Counted from the first letter of the stretch, positions 34,366-44,087 are shown. The stretch is DNA of 64,000 nucleotides from Pseudonocardia sp. DSM 110487 (GCF_019468565.1 NZ_CP080521.1:9858001-9922000), one strand, 5' to 3'. Notes: generated by a model from the sequence alone, not told the origin. Numbers and translations: made by a program.

Positions 34366-34471
34366 GCATCAGACGATCGTCCGCAGCCGGCCGCGGAACA
34401 TCCGTGTGGAGCACGGAGCGACCACGGATTCCGGGTCCGTGCGTGTCACGCGGTGGCGCAGGGCGCCTCCG

Positions 34472-37255
34472 CTACTCGACCACCACCGCGCCCATCGCGT
34501 GCAACGCCGATGCGCCGCGCTCCCGGTCCGGGCCACCGGCGAGGAGCAGGCTGCGGGCCCACTGGTAGCGGCAGCCTGCCGCCTCCAGAGCGTCGGCGGC
34601 GGCGAGGATGCCGGCACGGTCGCCGGCCGCGACGGCCGCGGCCCGCTGGACGAGAGCGGCGGTGACGGCGTTCTCGGCGGTGGTGGCCCGGACGGCCGCG
34701 ATGCGCTCGGCGGCATCCGGCTCCCCGGCGAGCACGGCCGCCTCGGCCCATGCCGCGGCGTACCACGGGCGCCAGATGCCCTGGTACCAGCGTCGCAGCT
34801 CATGGGGCGGGACCTCGAGGCTCCGCACGGCGTCCCGGGCGCGGCCCAGGTGCAACAGCTCGAGCGACTCGAAGAACGCGCTGGAGTGCTGGTCGTGGTT
34901 CTGGCGCGCGGTGGGCACGAGCGCGTTGAAGATCCGCATCCACTCGTCGTGGGCCGCCGTGTCGCCGCGCATGCCGTGGACCGTTGCCATCGCCCGCGCG
35001 GCACGCCGCAGCGTGGGCACGCGCGGGCTCCCCGCGCGCTCCCAGCCCTCCCGGAAGCGATCGCCCGCGGCGATGGCGTGCTGCCAGTCGCCCTCGAGCG
35101 AGGACACCACGATCAACCGGGCCACCGCGACGTGGGTGTCCTCGCGGTGCAGCGGGAGGTCGCGCATCCGCTCCGCGAGCCGGCGTGCCTCGGCGAGATC
35201 GCCCGCCGCGATCGCCGACTCGACGGACATCACGTGGGCGTCGGACAGCTCGAAACCGACGCACGGGTCGAGGACCTGCGGCGCCAACAGCTCGATGCGG
35301 TGCAGCGCGCTCGCCAGTGCGGCCCGGCCCTCCCCGCGGGAGAGCTGGATCGTGGTGAGCCGGTCGAGCGCGGAGCTCTCGGCCATCACATCGCCCGACC
35401 GGCGGGCGGCCGCAAGAGCGGCGTGGACGAGCTCGGCACTCGCCTCCGCGGTCTCCGGGACCGCGAACGCCTCGGCCGCCGCGATGCGCGCCCTGGTGAC
35501 CGGGTGTTCGCCGGCCAGGCGCCATGCCTCGTCGAGCAGGGCGCGGGGCACGAGCTCGTCGGGGCGGGCCGCGATGGTGCCGGCCGCCCGGTTCCACAGC
35601 TCGGCCGCCCGCGCGAGGTTCCGGGCCGCCCCCGGGGCGTCACCCGCGCGCAGGCAGCGGTCGGCCGCTGATCGGTGCAGCCGGATCGCATCGTCGCCCG
35701 CGAGCCGGTTGGCCGCCACGCCCGCGGCGAGGTGGAGCGCCTCCGCCGCGCGCCGATCGTCCGGCGCCAGCTCGGCCGCCTGCTCGAAGCGCCACTGCGC
35801 CTCACTCACGATGCCGCGGCGGTGGCACAGCGTGGCGAGCAGCATCTTGCCCTCGTGGGCGTCCTTCGAACCGCTCTCGACCGCCCAGCCGAGGCCGGCG
35901 CGCAGCTCGTCGGCGAGCCGGTCGAACCGGGCCCGCCAGCCGTGAGTCTCGACTGCCTCGTCGGCGAGCAGTTCGGCCGCAGCCTCCCACGCCCACGTCA
36001 GGTGGCGGGAGCGGCACTCCACGAGCTCCTCCTCGTCCTCCAGCAGCTCCACGCCGTACTGGCGCACGGTCTCCAGCGCCCGGTAGCGCGTGCCGTCGGA
36101 CGCCGAGACGGGCACCAGGAGGCTGTGGTCGGCGAGCGCCGCGAGATGCGCGGCGACCTCGCGCGCGGCCGTGCCCGCCACCGCCGATGCGCTCTCGGCC
36201 CGGAACGGCCCCGCGAACACGGCCACCCGGCGGAGCACCTCCCTGGCAGGCGGATCGAGCAGCGCGTAGCTCCAGTCGAGCGTCGAGCGCAGGGACCGGT
36301 GCCTGCTGTCGACCCGACGGGCCCCGGTGAGCAGCTGCAACCGGTCGGCGAGGCCCGCCTCCAGCCCGTCGACGCCGAGCGCGGGCAGCCGGGCGGCCGC
36401 CAGCTCGATCGCCAGCGGCACACCGTCGAGCCCGCGGCAGATCCGGGCGATGCGGGGCCGCTCCTCCGGACCGAGCACGACGCCCGCCGCCGCAGCCCGT
36501 TCCTCGAAGAGCGCCACCGCGTCGTCACCGACGGACAGCCCGTCCACCGGGAACGCCCGCTCGAACGGCAGCAGCAGCCGGGCCCGGCTGGTGGTCAGCA
36601 CGGTGACGCCGTGGCCGTGGGCGAGCAGCCGCTCCACGAGGTCGGCGACGCCGTCGAGGAGGTGCTCGCAGTTGTCCAGCAGCAACAACGCCCGCCGGCC
36701 GGTGGCCCACTCGAGCAGCGTCTGCTGCCGGGTGCGGCCCTGCTGCTCGCCGAGTCCGAGCGCGGCCGCGATCGTCGACGCGATCATGGACGAGTCGGTG
36801 ACCGGGACGAGGTCGACGTACCAGACACCATCGGCGAACCGGGCGCTGAGGTCGGCCGCGACGGCGAGCGCGAGCCGCGTCTTGCCCACCCCGCCGGGAC
36901 CGACCGCGCTGACCAGCCGCTGCCCGTCGAGTGCCGCCGCCAGCTCCGCGCGTTCCCTCGCCCGGCCGACGAACGACGTGAGCGCGGACGGGAGGGCCGC
37001 CGGCAATGGGAGTGGCGGAGCGGCGGCGCGTCCGCCCGCGATCAGGGTGAGCGCCTTGCGGTCGTCCGCGCCGAGCTTGCGCAGCAACGACGAGACGTGG
37101 CTCTCGACGGTGCGGACCGAGATGAACAATCGGGCGGCGATCTCGGCGTTGCTCAGGTGCTCACCGACCGCTGCCAGCACCTCGGCCTCACGCGCCGATA
37201 TGACCGTGTCCGCCGGATGCCCCACTCGGATGATTCTGCCGGACCGCGACGACAC
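34472..37255 (-). CDS. LuxR-type HTH fused to AAA/NB-ARC-like ATPase and helical repeat domain
   Basis: A 927-residue regulator with inverted architecture. The LuxR/GerE helix-turn-helix is at the N-terminus (residues about 20-70, ISAREAEVLAAVGEHLSNAE, then IAARLFISVRTVESHVSSLL). Next come a P-loop ATPase (Walker A GPGGVGKTRLALA at about 119-131, Walker B ALLLLDNCEHLL), a winged-helix segment and about 500 residues of Ala-rich TPR-like helices. Most LAL regulators have the HTH at the C-terminus. The GTG start is only 2 bp past the holB stop, so it is probably co-transcribed with holB; GTG 37225 is an alternative start. Confidence 0.85.
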   Translation of the reverse strand: MSSRSGRIIRVGHPADTVISAREAEVLAAVGEHLSNAEIAARLFISVRTVESHVSSLLRKLGADDRKALTLIAGGRAAAPPLPLPAALPSALTSFVGRARERAELAAALDGQRLVSAVGPGGVGKTRLALAVAADLSARFADGVWYVDLVPVTDSSMIASTIAAALGLGEQQGRTRQQTLLEWATGRRALLLLDNCEHLLDGVADLVERLLAHGHGVTVLTTSRARLLLPFERAFPVDGLSVGDDAVALFEERAAAAGVVLGPEERPRIARICRGLDGVPLAIELAAARLPALGVDGLEAGLADRLQLLTGARRVDSRHRSLRSTLDWSYALLDPPAREVLRRVAVFAGPFRAESASAVAGTAAREVAAHLAALADHSLLVPVSASDGTRYRALETVRQYGVELLEDEEELVECRSRHLTWAWEAAAELLADEAVETHGWRARFDRLADELRAGLGWAVESGSKDAHEGKMLLATLCHRRGIVSEAQWRFEQAAELAPDDRRAAEALHLAAGVAANRLAGDDAIRLHRSAADRCLRAGDAPGAARNLARAAELWNRAAGTIAARPDELVPRALLDEAWRLAGEHPVTRARIAAAEAFAVPETAEASAELVHAALAAARRSGDVMAESSALDRLTTIQLSRGEGRAALASALHRIELLAPQVLDPCVGFELSDAHVMSVESAIAAGDLAEARRLAERMRDLPLHREDTHVAVARLIVVSSLEGDWQHAIAAGDRFREGWERAGSPRVPTLRRAARAMATVHGMRGDTAAHDEWMRIFNALVPTARQNHDQHSSAFFESLELLHLGRARDAVRSLEVPPHELRRWYQGIWRPWYAAAWAEAAVLAGEPDAAERIAAVRATTAENAVTAALVQRAAAVAAGDRAGILAAADALEAAGCRYQWARSLLLAGGPDRERGASALHAMGAVVVE

Positions 37256-37257
37256 TC

Positions 37258-38409
37258 TCAGCCACGTTGCAGCGTCGCCATCATCGCCTCGACCGCGATC
37301 TCCGGCTTCACGTTCTGGTCGAGCGCGGTGCGACAGGCCAGCACGGCCTCCAGCCGGCGCAACACGGACTCGGGGGACCAGTCGGTGGCGGCCCGGCGCA
37401 CGTCGGCGTCGCGGTCGGGATGGGTGAGCGGCACCTGCGCCTCGCTGCCCACCACCAGCGCGTCGCGGAGGAACCCGGCGAGGTCGACGAGGGCCCTGTC
37501 GAGCGCGTCCCGCTGGGTACGCGTGTTGCGCGACTTCTGCTGGCGCTCCAGATCCCGCTCCGCGGCCTTCGCGCCGCGCGCGGCCGCCGCGACGCCCTTG
37601 CCCGTGCCTCCCGCCCCCATCGCGACGGCGAGCTCCTCACGCTCGGCCGCGTCGCGGCTCTCGCTGAGCTCGGTGGCCTCGGCCTTGGCATCGCGCACGA
37701 GGTCGCCCGCGAAGGTGAACGCGTCGCCGAGGCTGCGCACGCGCATCGGCAGCCCCAGCACCAGCTCCCGGTGGGCCCGCGCAGCGGGGTCGCGCGCCAG
37801 CCTGCGGGCCCGCCCGACGTGCCCACCGGCGACGGACGCCGCCCAGCTCGCGGTCTCCGGGTCGATCCCGTCGCGGCGGACCAGCACGTCGGCGATGGCC
37901 GCTGCCGACGGCGAACGCAGCGGGATCGGCCGGCACCGCGACCGGATGGTGACGGCGACGTCCTCCGGGTGGTCCGACGGCGCGCAGAGCAGGAAGATCG
38001 TCTGGTCCGGCGGCTCCTCGATCGACTTGAGCAGCGCGTTGGCGGCGTTCTCGGTGAGCCGGTCGGCATCGGTGATGATCAGGATCTGGTAGCGGCCCGT
38101 TGCCGGCCTCCGCGCGGCGGACTGCACGAGCAGGCGCATCGACCGCACCGAGATCGACAGCCCTTCCGGCACCACTTCGCGCACGTCGGAGTGGGTGCCC
38201 GCGAGCACGGTGTGGCAGGACGCGCACTCCCCGCACCCGTGCTGAGGACACTGCAGCGCCGCCGCGAACGCGCGCGCCGCCACCGACCGGCCCGACCCCG
38301 GCGGGCCGGTGAAGAGCCACGCGTGGGTCATCGCGGCGGAGTCGGACGCCGCGGCGGACAGCTCGGCGACGGCGGCCGGTTGCCCGACCACCTCATCCCA
38401 TACGGTCAT
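37258..38409 (-). CDS. holB: DNA polymerase III delta' subunit
   Basis: A 383-residue clamp-loader subunit: DEVVGQPAAVAELSAAASDS, P-loop-like LFTGPPGSGRSVAARAFAAA, the zinc-binding cysteines CPQHGCGECASCHTVLAG, DADRLTENAANALLKSIEEP, and a sensor segment IRSRCRPIPLRSPS. The P-loop has GSGRS in place of GxGKT, as expected for a non-hydrolysing delta'. The ATG overlaps the stop of the MFS-kinase fusion (ATGA). The order tmk-fusion then holB is conserved in actinobacteria. Confidence 0.95.
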   Translation of the reverse strand: MTVWDEVVGQPAAVAELSAAASDSAAMTHAWLFTGPPGSGRSVAARAFAAALQCPQHGCGECASCHTVLAGTHSDVREVVPEGLSISVRSMRLLVQSAARRPATGRYQILIITDADRLTENAANALLKSIEEPPDQTIFLLCAPSDHPEDVAVTIRSRCRPIPLRSPSAAAIADVLVRRDGIDPETASWAASVAGGHVGRARRLARDPAARAHRELVLGLPMRVRSLGDAFTFAGDLVRDAKAEATELSESRDAAEREELAVAMGAGGTGKGVAAAARGAKAAERDLERQQKSRNTRTQRDALDRALVDLAGFLRDALVVGSEAQVPLTHPDRDADVRRAATDWSPESVLRRLEAVLACRTALDQNVKPEIAVEAMMATLQRG

Positions 38410-40430
38410 CGGACCACCGCCGGGTCGGCGTCGCGGGCGGGCGGCTTCGGCAGCACCGGTCGCAGTCCGGCGAAGATGCGCTCGGCCACATCCTCCGGCG
38501 AGCCGTCGGCGTCGACCACCACGTAGCGGTGCGGCTCCGCCGCCGCCATCCGCGTGAGCAGCCGCTGCACGCGCACGTGTTCCTCGCCCGCGAGGCCGCC
38601 GGCCTGCGGCGCCGCCGACACGGGTGCGCGGTCGAGCAGCACCGAGACGTCCGGGCGCAGCCTGCCGGTGGCCCATGCGGCGAGGCTCTCCAGCTCGCGC
38701 GGGTCGAGCTGGGGCTGGGCGCCGTCGGACGAGGCGCGGTCTGCCGCGACCCCGAACTGCACCAGCGGGCTCACCAGGAACCTGTCGACCACCACCACCG
38801 CTCCCTCGGCCAGCGCGGGCCGGATCACGCGTTCCACCTGGTCTGCCTGCACAGCCGCGGCAGCGAGAGCCCGGGCCCGCGGGCCGGAGAGCGACGCCTC
38901 CCGCGTTGCGGCCGTCCAGCGCTCGCGATCGCGCTCCCCGCCGTCCGGCTCCACGACGAGGTAGCCGGCGGCCCGCAGCCGCTGCGCCAGCCGGGTGGCC
39001 TGCTCGGTGGTCTCCTCCGCGGGGGCGCCCTCCACCGCGATCAGCACGCCCGCGCCGTGGCGCGGCTCGCCGCGGCGCAACGCGGCGAGCAGGTCCGGCA
39101 GGATCGGCTCGGTGCGGCGGTCGTCCATCTGCCGGTAGGCGAGCATCCCGACCACCGCGGCCACGGCCCCGCCCGCCAGCATCACCACGCGGGTGCCGTC
39201 GACGAGGACCGGGTAGCCGAACACGTCGACCCAGCGCGCGCTCACGAGCCCGACGATCACCGGGACCAGCGCCATCGAGCCGAGCAGCGTGAGCCGCACG
39301 ATCGACTGCACGAACGCGACGATCCGGCCGCGCACCTCGTCGGCGACCTGCGATCCGATGATCGTGAGACCGGTGAGGAAGGCGATGCCCGCGAAGCCGC
39401 CGACCAGCATCACGGCGCCGATCGCCAGGAACAGGTGCGGGGCGATCGACACCAGCACCAGCGCCACGCCTGCCGCGACGATCGCCGCGCCGAACAGGCG
39501 GTTGTGCGGGATGCGGCGCGCCATCCGCGGCGCCGCCCCCATGCCGAACGCGAGCCCGACGAACACCGACGCGAACAGCACGCCGTATGCGGCGTTGCCG
39601 CCGCCGAGGCTGGCCGCGTAGAGGGTGGCCGAGCCGACGACGGTGCCACCCGCGGCGAACGCGCCGATGATCCCGATCACGAGCCCGCGCAGCAGCGGTG
39701 TGCGCACGACGAACGACGCGCCGTCGCGCAGCATGGCGATCAGGCTCGGGCCCGCCTCCCTGCGCTCGGTGGCACGTCCGGAGATCTCCGGGATGCGGAA
39801 CCAGACCGTGAGCGCGATGACGAGGTACGCGATCCCACTCATGACGAGGGCGACGAACACGGTGGGCAGCGCCGACCCCTCGCCGCCGAGGAACGCGCCG
39901 GCACGGGAGAGGACGGCGAACAGGCCGGCCGCCGTGATCACCGCGACGCCGTAGGTCATCACGAGGTTGAGCTGGTTGGCCGTCTCCACCTGGTCGGGCC
40001 TGCGCAGCAGGTTGGGCACCGACGCGTCCTTGGCCGGGATCCAGAACAGCGCGCAGATCTCGATCAGGAACGTGGCGACGAAGAGCCACCACAGCGAGCC
40101 GACGAGCGGGATCGACACGAAGAGGACGAACCGGAGCAGGTCGCAGACCACCATCACGCGGCGGCGGTCGAACTTGTCGGCAAGCGCCCCGGCGAGCGGC
40201 CCCAGTACCAGCGCGGGGAACAGCTTGGTGGCCACCACCCCACCGAGCGCGAAGCTCTGCGCCGTGTAGCCGCTGGTGAGCTGGGTGGCGAGCGCGGAGA
40301 GCGCGAGCAGGCTCATCCAGTCGCAGACACCCGCGACGGACGTGACGAGCCACAACCGGCGGAACGCCGGGATGGCGAGGACGCTGCGCACGCGGTGCGA
40401 CGTGGGGGCGGACAGCTGCGGCGCCCCCAC
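38406..40430 (-). CDS. MFS transporter fused to degenerate thymidylate-kinase domain
   Basis: A 674-residue protein. Residues 1-440 are a twelve-helix MFS domain (IPAFRRLWLVTSVAGVCDWM; LVLGPLAGALADKFDRRRVM). Residues about 455-660 align with thymidylate kinase, retaining the DRF (DRFLVSPLVQFG) motif and the lid-side LRPDVSVLLDR. The P-loop, normally GxxGxGKST, reads EGAPAEETTEQA and lacks the lysine. The MFS-dTMP kinase fusion next to holB is known in Streptomyces and relatives; loss of the P-loop suggests that kinase activity is gone. GTG 40430 is the first usual start, but a strong GGAGGAGGTGAGG lies nine bases before an in-frame ATC at 40463. Confidence 0.85.
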   Translation of the reverse strand: MGAPQLSAPTSHRVRSVLAIPAFRRLWLVTSVAGVCDWMSLLALSALATQLTSGYTAQSFALGGVVATKLFPALVLGPLAGALADKFDRRRVMVVCDLLRFVLFVSIPLVGSLWWLFVATFLIEICALFWIPAKDASVPNLLRRPDQVETANQLNLVMTYGVAVITAAGLFAVLSRAGAFLGGEGSALPTVFVALVMSGIAYLVIALTVWFRIPEISGRATERREAGPSLIAMLRDGASFVVRTPLLRGLVIGIIGAFAAGGTVVGSATLYAASLGGGNAAYGVLFASVFVGLAFGMGAAPRMARRIPHNRLFGAAIVAAGVALVLVSIAPHLFLAIGAVMLVGGFAGIAFLTGLTIIGSQVADEVRGRIVAFVQSIVRLTLLGSMALVPVIVGLVSARWVDVFGYPVLVDGTRVVMLAGGAVAAVVGMLAYRQMDDRRTEPILPDLLAALRRGEPRHGAGVLIAVEGAPAEETTEQATRLAQRLRAAGYLVVEPDGGERDRERWTAATREASLSGPRARALAAAAVQADQVERVIRPALAEGAVVVVDRFLVSPLVQFGVAADRASSDGAQPQLDPRELESLAAWATGRLRPDVSVLLDRAPVSAAPQAGGLAGEEHVRVQRLLTRMAAAEPHRYVVVDADGSPEDVAERIFAGLRPVLPKPPARDADPAVVR

Positions 40431-40549
40431 CGCGGGGCGGGTCGGAGCGGACTCGGTGGCGATCGCTCCTCACCTCCTCCGCGCTGGGCGCTGTCGTCGG
40501 CCAGGGTAGCCGGGCACGCCCACGTGGTGTTCCCCGTACTCGCGGGCTC

Positions 40550-40768
40550 TCACCAGGAGTTGTCGAGGATCGCCGAGATCATCTGGATCAGGATCACGGT
40601 GAACACCAACAGGAAGAAAAGGTTGAACATCCGCGAGCCGAACCGGCCACGTGTCAGCCGGGACAGCCCGAGGATCCCGGGCTCGTCGACGATCCGCGGC
40701 CGCGGGGGCGGACCGGACGGCCACTTGGGTGCAGTCCTGTGCTCCGCGGGCGGGCCGTCGGCAGGCAC
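40550..40768 (-). CDS. small single-pass membrane protein, unknown
   Basis: A 72-residue frame ending in a clear membrane helix (MFNLFFLLVFTVILIQMISAIL) with a proline-rich, basic N-terminal part (PKWPSGPPPRPRIVDEP; LSRLTRGRFGSRM). Codon use is typical of a real gene towards the 3' end. The start is uncertain: GTG 40768 is used, though longer and shorter versions are possible. It lies about 80 bp beyond the 5' end of the MFS-kinase gene. Function unknown. Confidence 0.5.
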   Translation of the reverse strand: MPADGPPAEHRTAPKWPSGPPPRPRIVDEPGILGLSRLTRGRFGSRMFNLFFLLVFTVILIQMISAILDNSW

Positions 40769-41170
40769 GTCTCGCGCGGACGACGATCCATCATCCGAGC
40801 AGGCGGTCACGTCGGCGGATGGTAGGCGCGGGTGGCGCCCCGATCGAGGAAGCGCCGGACGCGCCGCCACGACGCTCACCCTGACGGGTGAACCGGCCGC
40901 CACCCACCCGCTAGCAGAGAGGCGGAGATGCAGTCTCGATACGGGCCGGCCCGACTCGACCACAGGGGCGCGCGCCGCCCACCCGATACCCGAAATGGCA
41001 GCTTGATCAGTAGTTCGGCGCGTTCCCGGGTCGTTTCGCCCGTTTCCGCGCCGAAGCCTCGATCATGTCCGCCTGAATCGGGAGGGGCGACCCCGCACAC
41101 TGCGCGGCGCCACCGGAGGCCCTGCGACCTGCCGGTTTGATGAGGACCCCGCCCGACCAGACCCGGCGAA
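40769..41170. other. gene-free stretch containing a copy of a short dispersed repeat
   Basis: About 400 bp with no convincing gene. It contains a 33-bp segment (41082-41114) that recurs at 56995-57027 with two mismatches. The rest is G+C-rich with no clear terminator for the class A PBP gene. Confidence 0.5.
41082..41114. repeat. 33-bp intergenic repeat, copy 1
   Basis: This segment matches 56995-57027 at 31 of 33 positions, including the run CCCCGCACACTGCGCGGCGC. Both copies are in gene-free DNA and in the same orientation. Confidence 0.7.
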
Positions 41171-43534
41171 CTAGTCGCCGTCTCCACCATCTCCGTCGTC
41201 ATCGTCGTCATCGTCGCCGGGCGCGTCGGGAGCAGGCGGCGCCTCGCCGCTCGACACGCTGATCTCCACGGTCTCGCCGGGCAACGCCGACCCACTCGGG
41301 CTCTGTCCGACCACCGTGCCCCGGTCGGCCGCGTTGTCGACCTCACGCACCGACACCTTCCAGCCCTCGTCCTCGAGCTCATCGCGCGCCTCGTTCTCGG
41401 AATCGCCGATCACGTCGGGGACCCTGGACTCCTCGCCTCCCTCGAGGAACCGGTCCTCCACGGACGGGAGCGCCAGCGGTGGCAGCGGGTCGAGCAGCGG
41501 TTTCATCGCGCCGAACCAGGTCTGCGCGGGTGTCTTGCCGCCGAAGATGTTGCCGCTGCGACACGGGAACGGCGATCCGGCGCCGTCGCAGAGCGGGCGG
41601 GGCGAGCGGGAATTGTCGAACGTGATCACCGCGCCGGCCAGCTGCGGGACGAAACCGAGGAACGCGGCCGACTTGTTCTGCTGGGTGGTGCCGGTCTTAC
41701 CGGCCATCGGCCGGTTCCAGCCCGCCTGGCTCGCGGCGCCCGCCGCGGTGCCGCCCGGCAGGTCGTCCTTGCCGAGCGCGTTGAACATCGCGTTGGCCAG
41801 CCCTGGCTCGACGGCCTGCTCACAGGGGGCCTCAGTGATCGGGACGGGCTTGCCGGTGACGTCGGTGATCGACTCGATCGGGCTGGGCGGGCACCACTTG
41901 CCGGCGCTGGCGAGCGTTGCACCGACGTTGGCCAGTTCGAGCCCACTCGTCGGGCTGACGCCGAGAGTGAACGAGGCCAGATTCTGAGCCTTGGTGACCT
42001 CGGCAATCGAGCGGTCGGTGGGGCGGCCGGAACGCGGGTCGACGAACGGCGTGGTGGCCAGCGAGCGCATGCCCAGCCGCACCGCCATGTCCACAACGGG
42101 TGGGACGCCGGTGAACTCCTCCAACTTGATGAACGCGGTGTTCGGCGACTGAGCCAGCGCGTCGGTGAGCGTCATGCGGTCGGGCATGTTCTCGTTGGAG
42201 TTCCGGACCGGAATCGGGCGACCCGACCCGTCGATGTAGATCGGTGAGGCGTACCCGCTCGACGGAACCGAGAGCTCGTAGTTGATGCCCATGCCCTTCT
42301 CGAGGGCCGTGGCGGCGGTGAAGACCTTGTACACCGAGCCTGCACCCAGGTTGACCGGCTCGTACGGCAGCCCGTAGCTCGTCTCCATCTCCTCGGCGTC
42401 GAGCCCGAACGTGCGGCTGGACGCCATCCCGAGCACGCGGTGCTTCTCGGTGCCCGGCTGCACCACCGACATCACGTTGGCGACGTTCGGCTGCTTCGGC
42501 GGAACATGCGAGTCGAGAGAGGCCTTCATGCTGTCGAGGACCTTGCGGTCGAGGGTGCTCTTGATCGTGTAACCGCCCCGGTTGAGCTGCTCGAGCGAGA
42601 AGCCGGCCTCGGTGAGGTACTCGACGACGTACTTGCAGAAGAATCCGGCGTCGCCCGCACCGATGCAGCCGTTGGGCTGGGTGTTGAGCGGGGTGGCCAC
42701 GCCGAGCGGGCTGGCCAGCGCCGCCTCTGCCTGTGCATCGTCGATCATCTGCTGTTCGCGCATCTGGTTGATGACGAGGTTGCGCCGCTCCAGCGCCGCC
42801 TGCGGGTTGGCGACCGGGTCGAACGCCGACGTGCTGTTGACCATCCCGGCGAGCAGCGCGGCCTGGGGCACCGTGAGCTGGTCGGGTGTGGTGCCGAAGT
42901 AGGTGCGCGCCGCCGCGGAGATCCCGGCCGCCCCGTTGCCGAACGAGACGATGTTGAGGTAGCGGGTGAGGATCTCGTCCTTGGAGAGCTGCTGCTCCAT
43001 CTGGAGCGCGATCTGCGCCTCCTTGAGCTTGCGCGCGGGGGTCTGCTCGGTGGCCTTGAGCCGCTCCGTCTCGGTCTCGGCCGCGACGTAGAGCATGTAG
43101 TTCTTGACGTACTGCTGGGTGAGCGTCGACGCGCCCTGCACGACCGTGCCCGATGCCGAGTTGGCCGCGAGCGCACGCAGCGTGCCTTGCCAGTCAACGC
43201 CTTGGTGCTGGTAGAACCGCCGGTCCTCGATCGCGACGATGGCCGCCTTCATCGCGGGCGAGACCTGGTCGGCCGTGACGGCGTGGCGGTTCTGGCCCTG
43301 CTCGAAGAACCGTGCGATCGGGACACCCGCCGAGTCGGTGACCGTCGTGGTCTGCGGGAGCGGGCCCTCCACGAGGTCGGCCGACACCGTGTTGACGCTG
43401 TCGCCCGTATCGCTCGCGACCAGCCCGAGCCCTGCGGTGACGGGGAAGGCCATCCCCGCGACCACGACACCGGCGAGTAGCCCGAGCCCGAGCAGCAGGC
43501 CGATCGGCCGGGCGAGATGGCGCGGGAAGCTCAC
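41171..43534 (-). CDS. ponA2: class A penicillin-binding protein with PASTA domain
   Basis: A 787-residue bifunctional peptidoglycan synthase. It has an N-terminal membrane anchor, then a GT51 glycosyltransferase (AIVAIEDRRFYQHQGVDWQG, GASTLTQQYVKN). The transpeptidase follows with SxxK in GAGSVYKVF (Ser about 399), SPN (QSPNTAF) and KTGT (MAGKTGTTQQN). A single PASTA domain (VPDVIGDSENEARDELEDEG) and a very acidic Asp-rich tail complete it. The symbol rests on synteny: whiB and the two ArsA-type ATPases adjoin it as in the mycobacterial ponA2-whiB4 locus. It acts outside the membrane in wall synthesis, especially under stress. Confidence 0.93.
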   Translation of the reverse strand: MSFPRHLARPIGLLLGLGLLAGVVVAGMAFPVTAGLGLVASDTGDSVNTVSADLVEGPLPQTTTVTDSAGVPIARFFEQGQNRHAVTADQVSPAMKAAIVAIEDRRFYQHQGVDWQGTLRALAANSASGTVVQGASTLTQQYVKNYMLYVAAETETERLKATEQTPARKLKEAQIALQMEQQLSKDEILTRYLNIVSFGNGAAGISAAARTYFGTTPDQLTVPQAALLAGMVNSTSAFDPVANPQAALERRNLVINQMREQQMIDDAQAEAALASPLGVATPLNTQPNGCIGAGDAGFFCKYVVEYLTEAGFSLEQLNRGGYTIKSTLDRKVLDSMKASLDSHVPPKQPNVANVMSVVQPGTEKHRVLGMASSRTFGLDAEEMETSYGLPYEPVNLGAGSVYKVFTAATALEKGMGINYELSVPSSGYASPIYIDGSGRPIPVRNSNENMPDRMTLTDALAQSPNTAFIKLEEFTGVPPVVDMAVRLGMRSLATTPFVDPRSGRPTDRSIAEVTKAQNLASFTLGVSPTSGLELANVGATLASAGKWCPPSPIESITDVTGKPVPITEAPCEQAVEPGLANAMFNALGKDDLPGGTAAGAASQAGWNRPMAGKTGTTQQNKSAAFLGFVPQLAGAVITFDNSRSPRPLCDGAGSPFPCRSGNIFGGKTPAQTWFGAMKPLLDPLPPLALPSVEDRFLEGGEESRVPDVIGDSENEARDELEDEGWKVSVREVDNAADRGTVVGQSPSGSALPGETVEISVSSGEAPPAPDAPGDDDDDDDGDGGDGD

Positions 43535-43684
43535 GAAGCGCCAGGGTACGCGGGCGTCCGGATGGAGTAGGGGAGATCACCCGACCGCGATTGAGTAGTT
43601 TTGCTCGGTTTCCGCTGGAACCCAGGGCTCCGAGAATCCGTCTGTGCTGGTCATGACGAGCACGGGGATCCGGGGAGGGCGACC

Positions 43685-44044
43685 ATGACGGGCCAGTGGA
43701 ACTGGCGGGGGGCTGCGCGGTGCCGGACGGCCGACGCCGAAGACCTCTTCGTCACGGGGGCGCGGCAGCGGGAGGCGAAGCTGTTCTGCCGCGCCTGCCC
43801 GGTACGCACCGAGTGCCTCGCCCACTCCCTTGACCAGCGCATCGAGTTCGGTGTCTGGGGCGGGATGACGGAACGGGAGCGCCGTGCGTTGCTGCGCGCC
43901 CGGCCGGACGTCTCCTCGTGGGCCGACCTGCTGCACGACGCCCGCACCGCCCACTACGAGTCGGTGGCTGAGGAGACGGCCGAGCAGCTGGCGAGGGCCA
44001 CGGAGCACGAACGCCGACAGCACGGCCTGGACGAGACTGCGTGA
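43685..44044 (+). CDS. WhiB-family iron-sulfur regulator (WhiB4-like by position)
   Basis: A 119-residue Wbl protein. The four cluster cysteines are present (AARC, FCRACPV with a CxxC pair, TEC), followed by the GVWGGMTERERRAL turn and basic helix. WhiB proteins hold a 4Fe-4S cluster that senses O2, NO or redox and regulate genes by contacting sigma factor. ATG 43685 has GGAGGG six bases upstream. It lies divergently beside ponA2 and convergently to the ArsA-like pair, the order of the mycobacterial whiB4 locus. Confidence 0.93.
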   Translation: MTGQWNWRGAARCRTADAEDLFVTGARQREAKLFCRACPVRTECLAHSLDQRIEFGVWGGMTERERRALLRARPDVSSWADLLHDARTAHYESVAEETAEQLARATEHERRQHGLDETA

Positions 44045-44087
44045 CAATCCACCGTCGGTCGAGGCCTACTCGACCACCGGGAAGCGG

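Noticed and set aside
38529..41006. 825-codon open frame opposite the MFS-kinase fusion
   Set aside because: Mirror of a recognised gene; composition is that of a reverse-complement shadow in high-GC DNA.
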